From NCBI GenBank assembly GCA_003506435.1, contig DOAQ01000048.1, positions 62,001 through 126,000 of the forward strand: 64,000 nt of DNA. The letters are read 5' to 3'. Position numbers and translations under genes: made by a program. Positions within the stretch are counted from its first letter, which is position 1; each line of letters starts with the position of its first letter. Below are positions 50,917 through 60,767 of the stretch, in pieces. The notes below the pieces were generated by a model. The model saw only the letters and a list, made by a program, of their open reading frames with translations, was not told the origin of the DNA and made no database searches. Source of the DNA: Prolixibacteraceae bacterium. Its GTDB lineage: Bacteria > Bacteroidota > Bacteroidia > Bacteroidales > Prolixibacteraceae.

Positions 50917-52152
50917 TTATGCTGTTTTTGCATTATCGGGCAAGGTAATAAAGCGGGTCAGGAAAGCGCCGAAGAAATATAGTCCGGCAAGAATCCAGAT
51001 TACTCCTTCTCCTCCAATTAGTCCGATAAATGCACCAACAATAGCAGGGCCAACAAAAACAGGCAATCCGGCTCCCAGGTTCAGTACCGATACGGCAGCG
51101 CCTTTATCTGTTTTTACAAGCGACGGCATCAAGGCCGACAACGGAACATACCCGGCCAGAAGCGCGCCCCACAGAACACCGGCCAACATTACAATCCAGA
51201 AGTTGCCTGAAGAAAACTGCGGAGAATAATAGAAAAGTAGGGTAGTGATACCACATCCGACACCACCAAACCACATAATCGTGTTTTTCCAGCCAATTCG
51301 GTCGCCAACAAAACCAAATATCAGGTTGAATGCGATATTGGCGGTAAATATAGTTCCCCAGATTTGCAACCATTCGGTCGTGGTAAATCCGTATTCAGCC
51401 ATGTACATTGGCAAAAATACAGGAAATGCAAATTGTGCTGTTGTATTGATAACCCTTATAATCCCGCCAATGAGAACTTTGGGTTCTTCTTTCATAATGG
51501 TAATGCCTTTCAGCAATTCTTTCATTTTTTCTTTTGTGTTGCTTTTTGCAGACATTTGCTGTTTTGATTTATTTAAAATCAAGGCAAAGAAAGCGCCAAT
51601 CAACGCCCAAAGAACCGAAGTCCAAAGTGTATTTAAATGGCCAAACCGGTCAATTGCCCAACTGGAATAATATGCGCCCAAAACATTCAGCCCTCCGGTA
51701 AAAACAAACCAAAACCAACCGACAGCCCTGCCTAACGTATCACGGGGCGCACTGTAAGCGATCCATACTAAAAATGAATAGGCAAACAGCGGATAGCCAA
51801 ACCCCCTTAAGGCATAGGTGCATAACATCAGTGTGTAATCAAGGGAGGGGACTGAAAAACCTACAAAACCAACTGTTCCAAGCAAATAAAGGACAAGCCC
51901 CATCGACATGGTTTTTTTAACGCCATAGGCTTCGGCCAGCACTCCTGAAAACCATGCGGAAATAGCAATGGTTATTCCGTAAACGGTAAATAGCAAAGCC
52001 GATTGCTGGATCGACAGGCCCCGTTCAACAAGGTAAGGGCTCAACCATCCCTGTTCAATACCATCGCCCATCATAAAAATCAGGATACCAAAATAAGCCC
52101 AGACCAATTGTTTTGGCAATCCTACCTTGTCGAAAAAAGTTTTGTTGTTCAT
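50917..52152 (-). CDS. MFS transporter, polyol type (RbtT/DalT/CsbX-like)
   Basis: A 411-residue permease with 12 hydrophobic helices. The N-terminal segment FGILIFMMGDGIEQGWLSPYLVERG and the inter-helix motif SGVLAEAYGVKKTMSMG resemble MFS polyol transporters of the RbtT/DalT/CsbX group. The central loop contains KQQMSAKSNTKEKMKEL. It probably brings a dephosphorylated or desulfated product, such as a polyol, into the cytoplasm. It is flanked by two exported phosphoesterase genes in one operon. Confidence 0.8.
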   Translation of the reverse strand: MNNKTFFDKVGLPKQLVWAYFGILIFMMGDGIEQGWLSPYLVERGLSIQQSALLFTVYGITIAISAWFSGVLAEAYGVKKTMSMGLVLYLLGTVGFVGFSVPSLDYTLMLCTYALRGFGYPLFAYSFLVWIAYSAPRDTLGRAVGWFWFVFTGGLNVLGAYYSSWAIDRFGHLNTLWTSVLWALIGAFFALILNKSKQQMSAKSNTKEKMKELLKGITIMKEEPKVLIGGIIRVINTTAQFAFPVFLPMYMAEYGFTTTEWLQIWGTIFTANIAFNLIFGFVGDRIGWKNTIMWFGGVGCGITTLLFYYSPQFSSGNFWIVMLAGVLWGALLAGYVPLSALMPSLVKTDKGAAVSVLNLGAGLPVFVGPAIVGAFIGLIGGEGVIWILAGLYFFGAFLTRFITLPDNAKTA

Positions 52153-52193
52153 CCGGAATAGTTTAGTTATTTATGAATATTCTTTGAGAATTA

Positions 52194-53780
52194 TCAATAT
52201 GATATCGCTGTTGTAAAGTCTGTTGTGATTTGGTTTTGTGTGTATACATTACCGAACCGGTCGGTAGCTTTTATTTCCAGGTTTGCATTCGGATTTACAA
52301 GTGTATGAAGGTACAAATGTTTGCATGACGGACTGTAATTATCCGGGTTTCTGTTCAGAACGCCTATGTGGTAACCCAATGCCCAGGCATCTTTCATTGA
52401 TGTTGGCATGGGAGTAAGGTTCGCAACTTTAATTCCGTTTTCATACGCTTCAACTTTCCAGCTACTATCTGAATTCCATACGTTGGCAACAATGGTATTG
52501 TCGGCCTGGTTGAAGTTATAGTATCCATATGCACCGCCAAATGAAACATTCCCTTTATGCAGTCGCATTTGAAAATCTTTGCTCAGGTTTGTTGGTTTAT
52601 AGTACCAGTTTGTTATGGTGTTTCCGTTAATACTGTAAACCGCATAACCATTGGGGGCGCCGTCGCCGTTAATGGTTGATCTCCACCAGGAACCACAGGC
52701 TGCCGCATGAATGTGTTCGTACGCTGCCACGGGCGATGTATGAGTGTAATTTTCAGTATAATGTGTGTGTCCGCACATCAGGTGCACCTCGGCAAATCCT
52801 TGTAATGTGCTGAGTATTTCGGTGCGGTATGAAATGCCGGATGTACTCCGGATCGGAATATGGTAATACACGATTACCATTTTTTCTTTCGGGACATAAC
52901 TCAAATCCTGTTTTAACCATTCTACCTGACTGCTGGTGAAGCCGCCGGAATAATTCGATGCATCGGTGAAGATAATATTGTCGAGGCATACGAAATGCAC
53001 ATTGCCGCGATTAAATGAATAATTGACAGGGCCGTAAACTTTGGAAAAAGCATCGGTGGTACGGGGCTGAGTAGTAACCGACGTGGCTACTTTGTCGTGG
53101 TTGCCGATGGTTGTAAAAACACGTATGGCGCTTGATCCGATCAGCGCTTTCATCTGATCAAAAAAAGCAGGTTTATCGCCAGTCATATCTCCCATTGCCA
53201 ATCCATAGCAAGGTTTGGTCTCCGACTGGGTTAATACTTTTATGTCCTCCATAGTTTCCGTTCTGAAACGGGTTACCTCTTCGGCGCTGGTAACCTGGGG
53301 GTCGCCGATACAAAGAAGGGTAAAACTGGTTTCAATAGCAGGAAGTTTTTTCAATGTAAAGTCGTGTCTTTTGGTTGTGCTGATTTCAGAATAAAACGAT
53401 GCCATCTTTACCGATTCGCTGGTTGTATTAACAGCGTATTCAGCAGGTGTCGAGAAAAACACAAATTTTGCATTCGCATTTTTTTTCATCTGGTAAATAC
53501 CTTTTGCATCGGTTGCGGTACAAGAGAACCCGTCGCTCACAACAATATTTTTGATCGGGGTACCATCGTTATCGCCGATAAACCCATACAAGTCCATTCC
53601 CGGGCCGGGCGTTATTACAACTTCTGAAGGGTCTGGTTCATCGGGAATTATGTTGTCTGATTTTTCACCACACTGTACAAATGTCAGCAACAGCAATATT
53701 GCCAGCAGATATTGCGCAGATCGTTGAATATCCGACAGAAATATATCCGCTATCTTTTTAAAAGTTCTTACCATCATCAT
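52194..53780 (-). CDS. Calcineurin-like phosphoesterase lipoprotein
   Basis: About 528 residues from the triple ATG MMMVRTFKK. A longer frame to 53825 abuts the sulfatase stop. The hydrophobic segment with lipobox LLLLTFVQC makes it a lipoprotein. An Ig-like MetallophosN domain (about 75-155, DLYGFIGDNDGTPIKNIVV) is followed by the phosphoesterase core (CIGDPQVTS, LAMGDMTGD, TTIGNHDK, VYYHIPI, CGHTHYTEN) and a C-terminal beta domain (about 400-528). The substrate is a phosphomono- or diester of unknown type. It is likely at the periplasm or cell surface beside SusCD. Confidence 0.88.
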   Translation of the reverse strand: MMMVRTFKKIADIFLSDIQRSAQYLLAILLLLTFVQCGEKSDNIIPDEPDPSEVVITPGPGMDLYGFIGDNDGTPIKNIVVSDGFSCTATDAKGIYQMKKNANAKFVFFSTPAEYAVNTTSESVKMASFYSEISTTKRHDFTLKKLPAIETSFTLLCIGDPQVTSAEEVTRFRTETMEDIKVLTQSETKPCYGLAMGDMTGDKPAFFDQMKALIGSSAIRVFTTIGNHDKVATSVTTQPRTTDAFSKVYGPVNYSFNRGNVHFVCLDNIIFTDASNYSGGFTSSQVEWLKQDLSYVPKEKMVIVYYHIPIRSTSGISYRTEILSTLQGFAEVHLMCGHTHYTENYTHTSPVAAYEHIHAAACGSWWRSTINGDGAPNGYAVYSINGNTITNWYYKPTNLSKDFQMRLHKGNVSFGGAYGYYNFNQADNTIVANVWNSDSSWKVEAYENGIKVANLTPMPTSMKDAWALGYHIGVLNRNPDNYSPSCKHLYLHTLVNPNANLEIKATDRFGNVYTQNQITTDFTTAISY

Positions 53781-53825
53781 AAATCGTTTTCTGTTTGTTA
53801 AATATTTTACATGACTTTCTTTCAA

Positions 53826-55406
53826 TTAATCGCCCAGAGTTTTCATCCGGAACGTTTCGTTTTCAGGGGTTTGATGTTCCTGCTCAAAAAGTTTTTCCAT
53901 TTGCTGAACAATTTCCGGGTATCGGGAAGAAACATCGGTCAGTTCCTGAATATCTTCATCGAGATTATACAGTTGCACACGCAGACTGTCTTTCAATATA
54001 TTTCTGCGCACTCCTTTCCATTTCTCCATTCGGATAGCCTGTTGACCGCCTGCTCCGGGAAATTCCCAGTACAGGAAATCGTGTGTCCGCTGTTTTTTTT
54101 CTCCGAGCAACGTGGGCAGGAAGCTAATTCCGTCGCTGTCATGAGGTGTTTCTATTTCGGCCACATCGCACAACGTGGGCAACACATCATAAAAAGCTGA
54201 AATAAGGTTAGTTTGCTGACCCGCTTTTATTCTTCCGGACCAATGGGCGATCATCGGGACGCGGATTCCGCCTTCAGTAAGTTCTCCTTTTCCCCATCCG
54301 GGGCCGCATTTAAACGGTTTGGCGCTGTCGAACCAGGGAGAATCTGAACCTCCTGCATTGGCCGGGCCATTGTCGCTGGCAAAAATGATCAGCGTATTTT
54401 CGTACAATCCCAACTCCTTTAGAATGGTTACTAATTCACCGACTTGCTCGTCGAGGTACGAAACCATCGCAGCATACGTGGCATGCGGGTACCGTGTCGG
54501 GAAATAATTTTTTTCTCCCGAATACGGCTCTTCATCGCCGAATTTTTCACGATAATGATCAATCCAGTGTTTGGGCGCCTGCAAAGCGGCATGCGGGATC
54601 GGGGTTGCATAGTATAAAAAGAAAGGTTGTTCCTTGTTTTCCCGGATAAAAACAATCGCTTCTTTTTGCATCCGTTCCGGGGCGTATTCATTCGATGAAA
54701 AAGCGGAATAGCTGTTTTCATCTTTCGGATCAGCGCCTTTCGGCAATTTTGCTTTTTTATCTTTTGTGCCGGGAATGATTAACTCGTTGTTGAGCCAGAC
54801 TTTTATCGTGTCTTTCCACAAATAGCGGGGATAATAATTCCAAGCCTGCCGCTGACAGTTGTGCCCGAAGAAAAAATCGAACCCCAGCTTATTGGGAGCG
54901 CCTTCTGTTTCCGGTCCTCCCAGTCCCCATTTCCCGACCAGCGCAGTTTTGTATCCTTCTTTCTGAAGAATGGAAGCAATGGTTTGTGTTCCGGCTTTCA
55001 GCGGATATTGGCCCTCGAGTTCCGGGTTTTCCTGTGTCTTCACATAATCCCAGACTTCTCCTCTTTTTCCCCATTCATCGTTGGCACGAATTTGGGCATG
55101 GCCGGTATGCTTGCCAGTGAGCAGCACACAGCGGGAAGGGGCACACAACGGCGCCCCAGAATAATGTTGTGTGAAAATCATTCCGTTGGCAGCCAGGGCA
55201 TCAATGTTCGGCGTTTCAATTTTTTGCTGCCCGTAACAACCTAGTTGTGCGTAGCCCAGGTCGTCGGCCAGGATGTACACGATGTTGGGTTTCCGGCCAG
55301 AGGTTCCAGCCTGATCACGGGAAGCATTTCCGCATGAAAACAATATCCCGGTTGCCGTAACCGACAATAACGGGAAAATGATTTTTTTATATTTCGTGCT
55401 GATCAT
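53826..55406 (-). CDS. Sulfatase lipoprotein (arylsulfatase family)
   Basis: 526 residues. A lipobox (TGILFSC) indicates a lipoprotein. The alkaline-phosphatase-superfamily core has the metal Asp pair in YILADDLGYAQLG (Asp48-Asp49) and the formylglycine site Cys88 in LCAPSRCVLLTGKHTG (C-x-P-S-R). TALVGKWGLGG, TPIPHAALQAP and FASDNGPANAGG follow. It needs activation by a formylglycine-generating enzyme not in this window. It is expected to remove sulfate from a small or glycan ester; activity on phosphate or phosphonate esters is known in the superfamily and cannot be excluded. Confidence 0.92.
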   Translation of the reverse strand: MISTKYKKIIFPLLSVTATGILFSCGNASRDQAGTSGRKPNIVYILADDLGYAQLGCYGQQKIETPNIDALAANGMIFTQHYSGAPLCAPSRCVLLTGKHTGHAQIRANDEWGKRGEVWDYVKTQENPELEGQYPLKAGTQTIASILQKEGYKTALVGKWGLGGPETEGAPNKLGFDFFFGHNCQRQAWNYYPRYLWKDTIKVWLNNELIIPGTKDKKAKLPKGADPKDENSYSAFSSNEYAPERMQKEAIVFIRENKEQPFFLYYATPIPHAALQAPKHWIDHYREKFGDEEPYSGEKNYFPTRYPHATYAAMVSYLDEQVGELVTILKELGLYENTLIIFASDNGPANAGGSDSPWFDSAKPFKCGPGWGKGELTEGGIRVPMIAHWSGRIKAGQQTNLISAFYDVLPTLCDVAEIETPHDSDGISFLPTLLGEKKQRTHDFLYWEFPGAGGQQAIRMEKWKGVRRNILKDSLRVQLYNLDEDIQELTDVSSRYPEIVQQMEKLFEQEHQTPENETFRMKTLGD

Positions 55407-55590
55407 TGCTGATAAATTAGCTGAGAATTGTCTGTTTCTTTTCTTTTACATTGCGGTTATCAATTCATACGCGAACAGCTTTCCTGAAAACTCCCGTTTG
55501 TTTTTCCGAACACGACAGGCATCGCCTTATGAAAAATTATACAGTTGGTAAAACAATCAAATAATGTTCTTCTGATTAGTACAGAAATGA

Positions 55591-55624
55591 GCGAAATGCA
55601 GGAAGCTAATTTCCTGCATTTCGC
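55591..55624 (-). terminator. Perfect 14-bp hairpin after susD
   Basis: GCGAAATGCAGGAA/TTCCTGCATTTCGC with a 6-base loop, 37 bp past the susD stop. There is no long T tract on the minus strand. It may lower read-through into the sulfatase gene or protect the 3' end of the susCD message rather than terminate fully. Confidence 0.55.
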
Positions 55625-55660
55625 ATATTAATAAATTACTCAAAACATGTTTATCGAGAA

Positions 55661-57436
55661 CTATTCCCATCCGTCGTTCTGAGGTAACAGGTTTGGGTTT
55701 AAGGTAATCGCAGTTTGAGGGATTGGCCTTAAATATTTTTTGTTTTCCCATTTACGGGCAACTCCCCAAGCCCAGATCAAATGTCCTTTATCTCCTTCTG
55801 ATAATTTAATGTTTGCACCGAGGATCACATATTTTACTCCATCAGTTGTCGTCGATGGTTTTTTGTCGACAATACAAACATCCGGTTTCCCGTCGCCGTT
55901 CAAATCATAATTGACATTTTTTGCAGGGATGTAGATTCCTTTCCAAAGCATTTTTCCTGAATCCAATAAGTCTCCGCATTTCCAGCGCATTAAATCATTG
56001 TAACGGAATCCCTCGAAACAAAGTTCGATGCCCCGTTCCCTTCTGATCTCCAATAAATATTTATTGGAAATATTTGGAAAAAAAGTGGTTTGCAGATACG
56101 TATCGGCAGCAGCAGGTTCACTTCCTGAAACCCCGGCTCTGGTCCGTAATGGTTTAATAGTCAGTTCCCATTCGGCAGGTCCGAATGTTCCTAATTCAGC
56201 TTTGGCTTCAGCATAATTCAGCAACACTTCGGCATACCTGATAATTGGAATGCTGTTGGTACATTGGCCCTGTCCGTCGTGCCATGAATCGTCGAGACTC
56301 CATTTTTTGATGTGATAGCCTGTAAGCGTTACTGCGAAATCAGGGGGAGCAATGGTCCCGTTTTCCCTGTAATAACCTTCGGTACGGATGGTTTGGCTCA
56401 ACCGGTAATCCCGGTTTTTCATTTCGGTATAGAATTCAATTTTATCGAAATCAGCCTTATCGGTAAACCGGCTGCCGTCGCGCATCATGTAGGTATTTAC
56501 AAATTGTTTTAATAACGACCAGCGACTACCGTTTGTCGGAGAATTGAAGTTCCAGGTCAGGTCGTGCCATACTCTCGATTCGGTATTCATTGACCTTGCG
56601 AGCATCACCTCTCCGGCTATTTTAGGCATTCCGGCCAGATCTTCCGCAGTAAACAATGCACGGTAATCGCTTTCAGGTTTGCCCGTATTGTACAACCTGT
56701 ACTGGTTTGCATCCATCACTTCCTTTGCAGCAGCAGCAGCAGCTTGCAACCATGTAGTTGCATCGGAAAGACCCAGTTCTGTATGGTATTTACGATAAGT
56801 CCCTTCGTACAGGCAAATACGTGATTTCAAGGCCAGAGCAGTGAACCGGTTCACCAAACTACTGTATGTATCTTTGGTTTCGCGGATGTATGTAGCAGCA
56901 AAATTAATGTCTTCGAGTACTTTGCCCATTACAAATTCACGACTGTCGCGTGCTTTGTTCAAATCAGGGGCATCCGGGTTCAGCGCTGTATCGTACCATG
57001 GAACGGCACCAAAAGTTTGTACTTTGTCCAGGTAAAAGAAGGCTCTCCAAAAACGGGCAATCCCTATGTAATGGTTGAGAACTTCTTCGGAAACAGGAGT
57101 TTTGGGGGCATGTTCCAGAAAATAGTTGATATTGCGTAATGCACTCCAGTTGCCAACTGCCCATCCGGTCTGATCTACAGAGCTCCAGTTCCCGGATAGA
57201 AAAGTACTTGGACTGTTGATTGCCGCGTAATCCGAAGTACCGTCTTCTTTTGCAATATCATCAGCCGTGGGCAGGTCGTTCACGTAAAATGAATGCGAAT
57301 ATATTTTCAGGTCGTTTTCCGAAGTGAAAAATTCAGACGCATTTAATTCATGTATTGGTTCTTTTTCCAGCATGTCTTCACAGGCGGAGAAAGTAATACC
57401 CGAAATAAGTAATGAATATATTAATAGTTTTTTCAT
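55661..57436 (-). CDS. SusD/RagB family nutrient-binding lipoprotein
   Basis: 591 residues. A lipoprotein signal (MKKLLIYSLLISGITFSAC) is followed by the helical TPR-like core of SusD proteins (IARFWRAFFYLDKVQTFGAVPWYD, RDSREFVMGKVLEDINFAA). The C-terminal region has IPIIRYAEVLLNYAEAKAEL and LLEIRRERGIELCFEGFRYNDLMRW, all hallmark segments. It forms the surface lid of the SusC channel encoded 12 bp upstream. The ligand is unknown. Confidence 0.95.
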   Translation of the reverse strand: MKKLLIYSLLISGITFSACEDMLEKEPIHELNASEFFTSENDLKIYSHSFYVNDLPTADDIAKEDGTSDYAAINSPSTFLSGNWSSVDQTGWAVGNWSALRNINYFLEHAPKTPVSEEVLNHYIGIARFWRAFFYLDKVQTFGAVPWYDTALNPDAPDLNKARDSREFVMGKVLEDINFAATYIRETKDTYSSLVNRFTALALKSRICLYEGTYRKYHTELGLSDATTWLQAAAAAAKEVMDANQYRLYNTGKPESDYRALFTAEDLAGMPKIAGEVMLARSMNTESRVWHDLTWNFNSPTNGSRWSLLKQFVNTYMMRDGSRFTDKADFDKIEFYTEMKNRDYRLSQTIRTEGYYRENGTIAPPDFAVTLTGYHIKKWSLDDSWHDGQGQCTNSIPIIRYAEVLLNYAEAKAELGTFGPAEWELTIKPLRTRAGVSGSEPAAADTYLQTTFFPNISNKYLLEIRRERGIELCFEGFRYNDLMRWKCGDLLDSGKMLWKGIYIPAKNVNYDLNGDGKPDVCIVDKKPSTTTDGVKYVILGANIKLSEGDKGHLIWAWGVARKWENKKYLRPIPQTAITLNPNLLPQNDGWE

Positions 57437-57447
57437 AACTCCTTATT

Positions 57448-60400
57448 TTAGAATGTAATATTAACACCAAGAGTGATACTCTTCAACATCGGATAGCTGT
57501 ATCCGTTTTCTTCGTTCGTATTGGTTGCAACGTCGCTATCGCCTGATTCAATTACTTCAGGGTCGAAGTTGGTAGTATGCTTGGTTAAACCAGTCAGGGT
57601 CCAGATATTTTCTCCTGAAACATAAAACTTCACAGCCGATATTCTCATTTTCGACACCAGATTTTCTGGTAGCGAGTAATCCAACGTGATCGATTTTAAA
57701 CGGACATAAGCAGCATTTTGCAGGTATCTGGTATTATTTACCCCCATTGGCTTGCTTCTGGAATTGGCTAAATAAGTCCTCTGACGTGGCCAATATGCAT
57801 TGGGATCTTCGTTCACTCCTTCAATCCATGTATTCCCGACCTGGTCGGTTGGATAATATCCGTAATGACGGTTGTACTGGCCCCAGAAATAACCTGATTC
57901 AATATCGGGGTACCAATCCCTTTTCCCAACTCCCTGGAAGAATGCGCTCAACCCGAAGCCTTTGTAGTTTGCGCCCAGATTAAGCCCGAAATGATACCGT
58001 TGTTCTGAATTGCCGATGATACTTAAATCACCATGGTCATCCAACGTATTTTTTCCCTGATAGATTACTTCGTCATCATTCATATCCCTGAATTTCAAGT
58101 CTCCGGGAAGTAATATTTTTCCTTTGGAAACTGCGATTTTCGACTGATCGGCATGAGATGCAATTTCTTCGGTGCTGGAAAACAGTCCGTCGATAGTGTA
58201 CCCCCAGATGTCGCCAATCTTTTGATCTTCATAATACGAACTAAGTAGTTGGTTTTCGTTACCCAGATATTTTGTAATCCAGCTTTGGCTGTCCCAAAGC
58301 ATGAACTTTACGTTGTAAGCGAAATCGTCGCCTGCAAGATTGAAACGGTCTTTCCATCCGATGGTCAACTCCCAACCCAGTGTTTTCAGGTCGGCATAGT
58401 TTCCTTTCGGTGCGCTTGAACCCAGTACCTGCGGAAGGTCGGGACCTGCAACATACATGTCCGTAGTATTTCTCCTGTAGCAGTCAACACCAAGACTTAA
58501 TTTTCCTTTCAACATATCTGCATCTAAACCGACGTTATAGGTTGTGGCTTTTTCCCATGTTAAGTTGTCGGGAATAAGGGTTGGCAGAGCAGTGTAGGTT
58601 TGGAAACCGCCGTCCAGCAATATCGAAGTTTTTGCAACATTCATGGATTCCAGATACGAATACGGGTCCACGTTACCGTTTCCTAATGTACCGGCCGAAA
58701 CCCTGATTTTCAGGTTGTCCAACCAGCTTTTCGTTCCTTCCATGAATCCTTCATCGGAAATACGCCAGCCGAGGGATGCAGAGGGGAAGATACCCCATTG
58801 TTCGTTGGCCGGAAATTTAGAAGAACCATCGTAACGGGTGCTGAATTCAGTCAGGTATTTTCCTTTGTAGGAATAATTCGCCCTGAAGAAAAGTCCGATA
58901 AATGCCCAGTCGATACTTCTTTCTTCCATCACGTAGTTGATCCCGTCCATTAAAATGAAGTTAGGTTTGTCTGGATATAAATAACCATCTCTCCGCATAT
59001 AGAGGTTTCTCCGGTTTGAAGATTCAACATTTCCTCCGAGCAGAATATTCAGGGAATGATCTTCCCCGATTTTCGGGGTATAGTTACCGGTGAGGTTGCT
59101 TGCGAAATAATTGGTTTCCTGGTTCCACATCCTTCTTAGCGATTGTCCTTTTTCAGCAAACAGGGCCGGACCTTCACTGTAGGGTGCATAGCGGTTAACG
59201 CGGGTGCGTTGGTAATCTTTGTAGCTATACGTGAAATCTCCTTTGAAAGTCAAAACATCTTTTACCGGCATATAATTTACACCAACGGTATTTCGTACGT
59301 TCAGTGTATTGTCATCCTGGAAAGAAGTTTTGTTGTGGAAGTCGCCGATCCCATTGTAAATTGACGAATAGGTATATGTTCCGTCCGGGTTGAACATCAT
59401 GGCGACCGGGAATCCCTGGTGTTCCAGGTTTCGTTGTATCAGTTCATCGGCATACGACATTAAAGGATAATGATAGTCGGTGTTGTCGATTGAAAAGTTA
59501 TTATCAATAGTCAGCTTCGGACTTACTTTGATTTGCCCTTTTGCCCTCAGGTTATACCGGTCGAGATCATCGGAATTGTATCGGTAAATTCCATCCTGTG
59601 AAAAATATCTTCCTGAAATGTAATAATTTGCCGTTTCGTTGCCCCCGTTGATGCTCAGCTTATGGTCAGTACCTTGCGTCCAATCCTTGTAAAGTAATTG
59701 GTTCCAGTCGGTATTGCCAAAGTATTCATACCTTCCGTCGTTGGTTACCCTTACTTTGGGTAATTCAGGATTATCGTTCCGTCTTTTTAGTTCGTCGTAC
59801 CAAGATCTGGAAAACGGGAATATGTTATTGATAGTCGTTGGATCGGATGCTGAATAGTCATTATATCCGTAATACGCATTCAAGAATGAAGTGGTCCAAT
59901 CATATCCGTTGGTGACAAACGAAGGTTTTACTGTCCTTGTAAAGAAGGATGCGCTTCCATCGTAGTTCACTTTTATCGAGCCTTTGTTTGCTTTTTTTGT
60001 TGTAATCAGTACAACGCCGAATGTACCGCGGGCCCCGTAAACGGCTGCCGACGAAGCATCTTTTAATACCGAAACACTTTCAACGTCCTGCGGGTTCAAG
60101 GTGCTTGGATCGCCTTCCACTCCGTCAATCAATATTAAGGCGTTACCACCTGCGCCAATCGACGTTTTACCACGGATGTTGTAACTTGTTTCACGGCTAG
60201 GTTTGCCGTCGCGCATGGTAATGTTCAGGTTGGGGATTTGCCCCTGTAAACTACGGGTAATACTTGCATTTGGACGGCTTTCAATGGTCTCAGATGTAAT
60301 CTGGTCAACAGCGCCGATCAAATCTCTTTTCTTGGCAGTACCATAACCAATAACTACAACTTCATCAATTTTAGAAAGCGAACTTTCAAGTTTTACATCC

Positions 60401-60738
60401 AATACGGACCTGCTGTTGACTGCAATTGTAACCGCAACATATCCGATATAGGAAAAAGACAATTTTGCATTTCCATCAGGAACCTGAATAGTGTACCGTC
60501 CTTCGAAATCGGTTATTGTTCCGGTGGTCGTTCCCATGATCTGTACTGCTGCACCGATCAACGGAGCTCCATCTGTATCGCTTACAACACCCGATACAGT
60601 AAGGGATTGCTGTGAAGCCACAGATTCTGCAGGAGAATGTCCTTTTTCCTTTGCATTAAGCCCGATGCTCCAGGTGAAAAGCAGGATAAAGGTCAAACTA
60701 TATATCGGAATATTTTTTAATAATCTACTCTGTTTCAT
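57448..60738 (-). CDS. SusC/RagA family TonB-dependent receptor
   Basis: 1096 residues. A signal peptide is followed by a carboxypeptidase-like repeat domain (VSGVVSDTDGAPLIGAAVQI, about 48-130). The TonB-box-like region (KIDEVVVIGYGTAKKRDLIG), the plug domain (IRGKTSIGAGGNALILIDGV) and a ~850-residue outer-membrane barrel ending SITLGVNITF complete it. It imports, with SusD, a ligand too large for porins. The upstream gap to the novel lipoprotein gene is only 29 bp, so it is probably read from a promoter farther upstream. Confidence 0.95.
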   Translation of the reverse strand: MKQSRLLKNIPIYSLTFILLFTWSIGLNAKEKGHSPAESVASQQSLTVSGVVSDTDGAPLIGAAVQIMGTTTGTITDFEGRYTIQVPDGNAKLSFSYIGYVAVTIAVNSRSVLDVKLESSLSKIDEVVVIGYGTAKKRDLIGAVDQITSETIESRPNASITRSLQGQIPNLNITMRDGKPSRETSYNIRGKTSIGAGGNALILIDGVEGDPSTLNPQDVESVSVLKDASSAAVYGARGTFGVVLITTKKANKGSIKVNYDGSASFFTRTVKPSFVTNGYDWTTSFLNAYYGYNDYSASDPTTINNIFPFSRSWYDELKRRNDNPELPKVRVTNDGRYEYFGNTDWNQLLYKDWTQGTDHKLSINGGNETANYYISGRYFSQDGIYRYNSDDLDRYNLRAKGQIKVSPKLTIDNNFSIDNTDYHYPLMSYADELIQRNLEHQGFPVAMMFNPDGTYTYSSIYNGIGDFHNKTSFQDDNTLNVRNTVGVNYMPVKDVLTFKGDFTYSYKDYQRTRVNRYAPYSEGPALFAEKGQSLRRMWNQETNYFASNLTGNYTPKIGEDHSLNILLGGNVESSNRRNLYMRRDGYLYPDKPNFILMDGINYVMEERSIDWAFIGLFFRANYSYKGKYLTEFSTRYDGSSKFPANEQWGIFPSASLGWRISDEGFMEGTKSWLDNLKIRVSAGTLGNGNVDPYSYLESMNVAKTSILLDGGFQTYTALPTLIPDNLTWEKATTYNVGLDADMLKGKLSLGVDCYRRNTTDMYVAGPDLPQVLGSSAPKGNYADLKTLGWELTIGWKDRFNLAGDDFAYNVKFMLWDSQSWITKYLGNENQLLSSYYEDQKIGDIWGYTIDGLFSSTEEIASHADQSKIAVSKGKILLPGDLKFRDMNDDEVIYQGKNTLDDHGDLSIIGNSEQRYHFGLNLGANYKGFGLSAFFQGVGKRDWYPDIESGYFWGQYNRHYGYYPTDQVGNTWIEGVNEDPNAYWPRQRTYLANSRSKPMGVNNTRYLQNAAYVRLKSITLDYSLPENLVSKMRISAVKFYVSGENIWTLTGLTKHTTNFDPEVIESGDSDVATNTNEENGYSYPMLKSITLGVNITF

Positions 60739-60767
60739 AATAGTAAGTAATAGGATTAATATTGTAT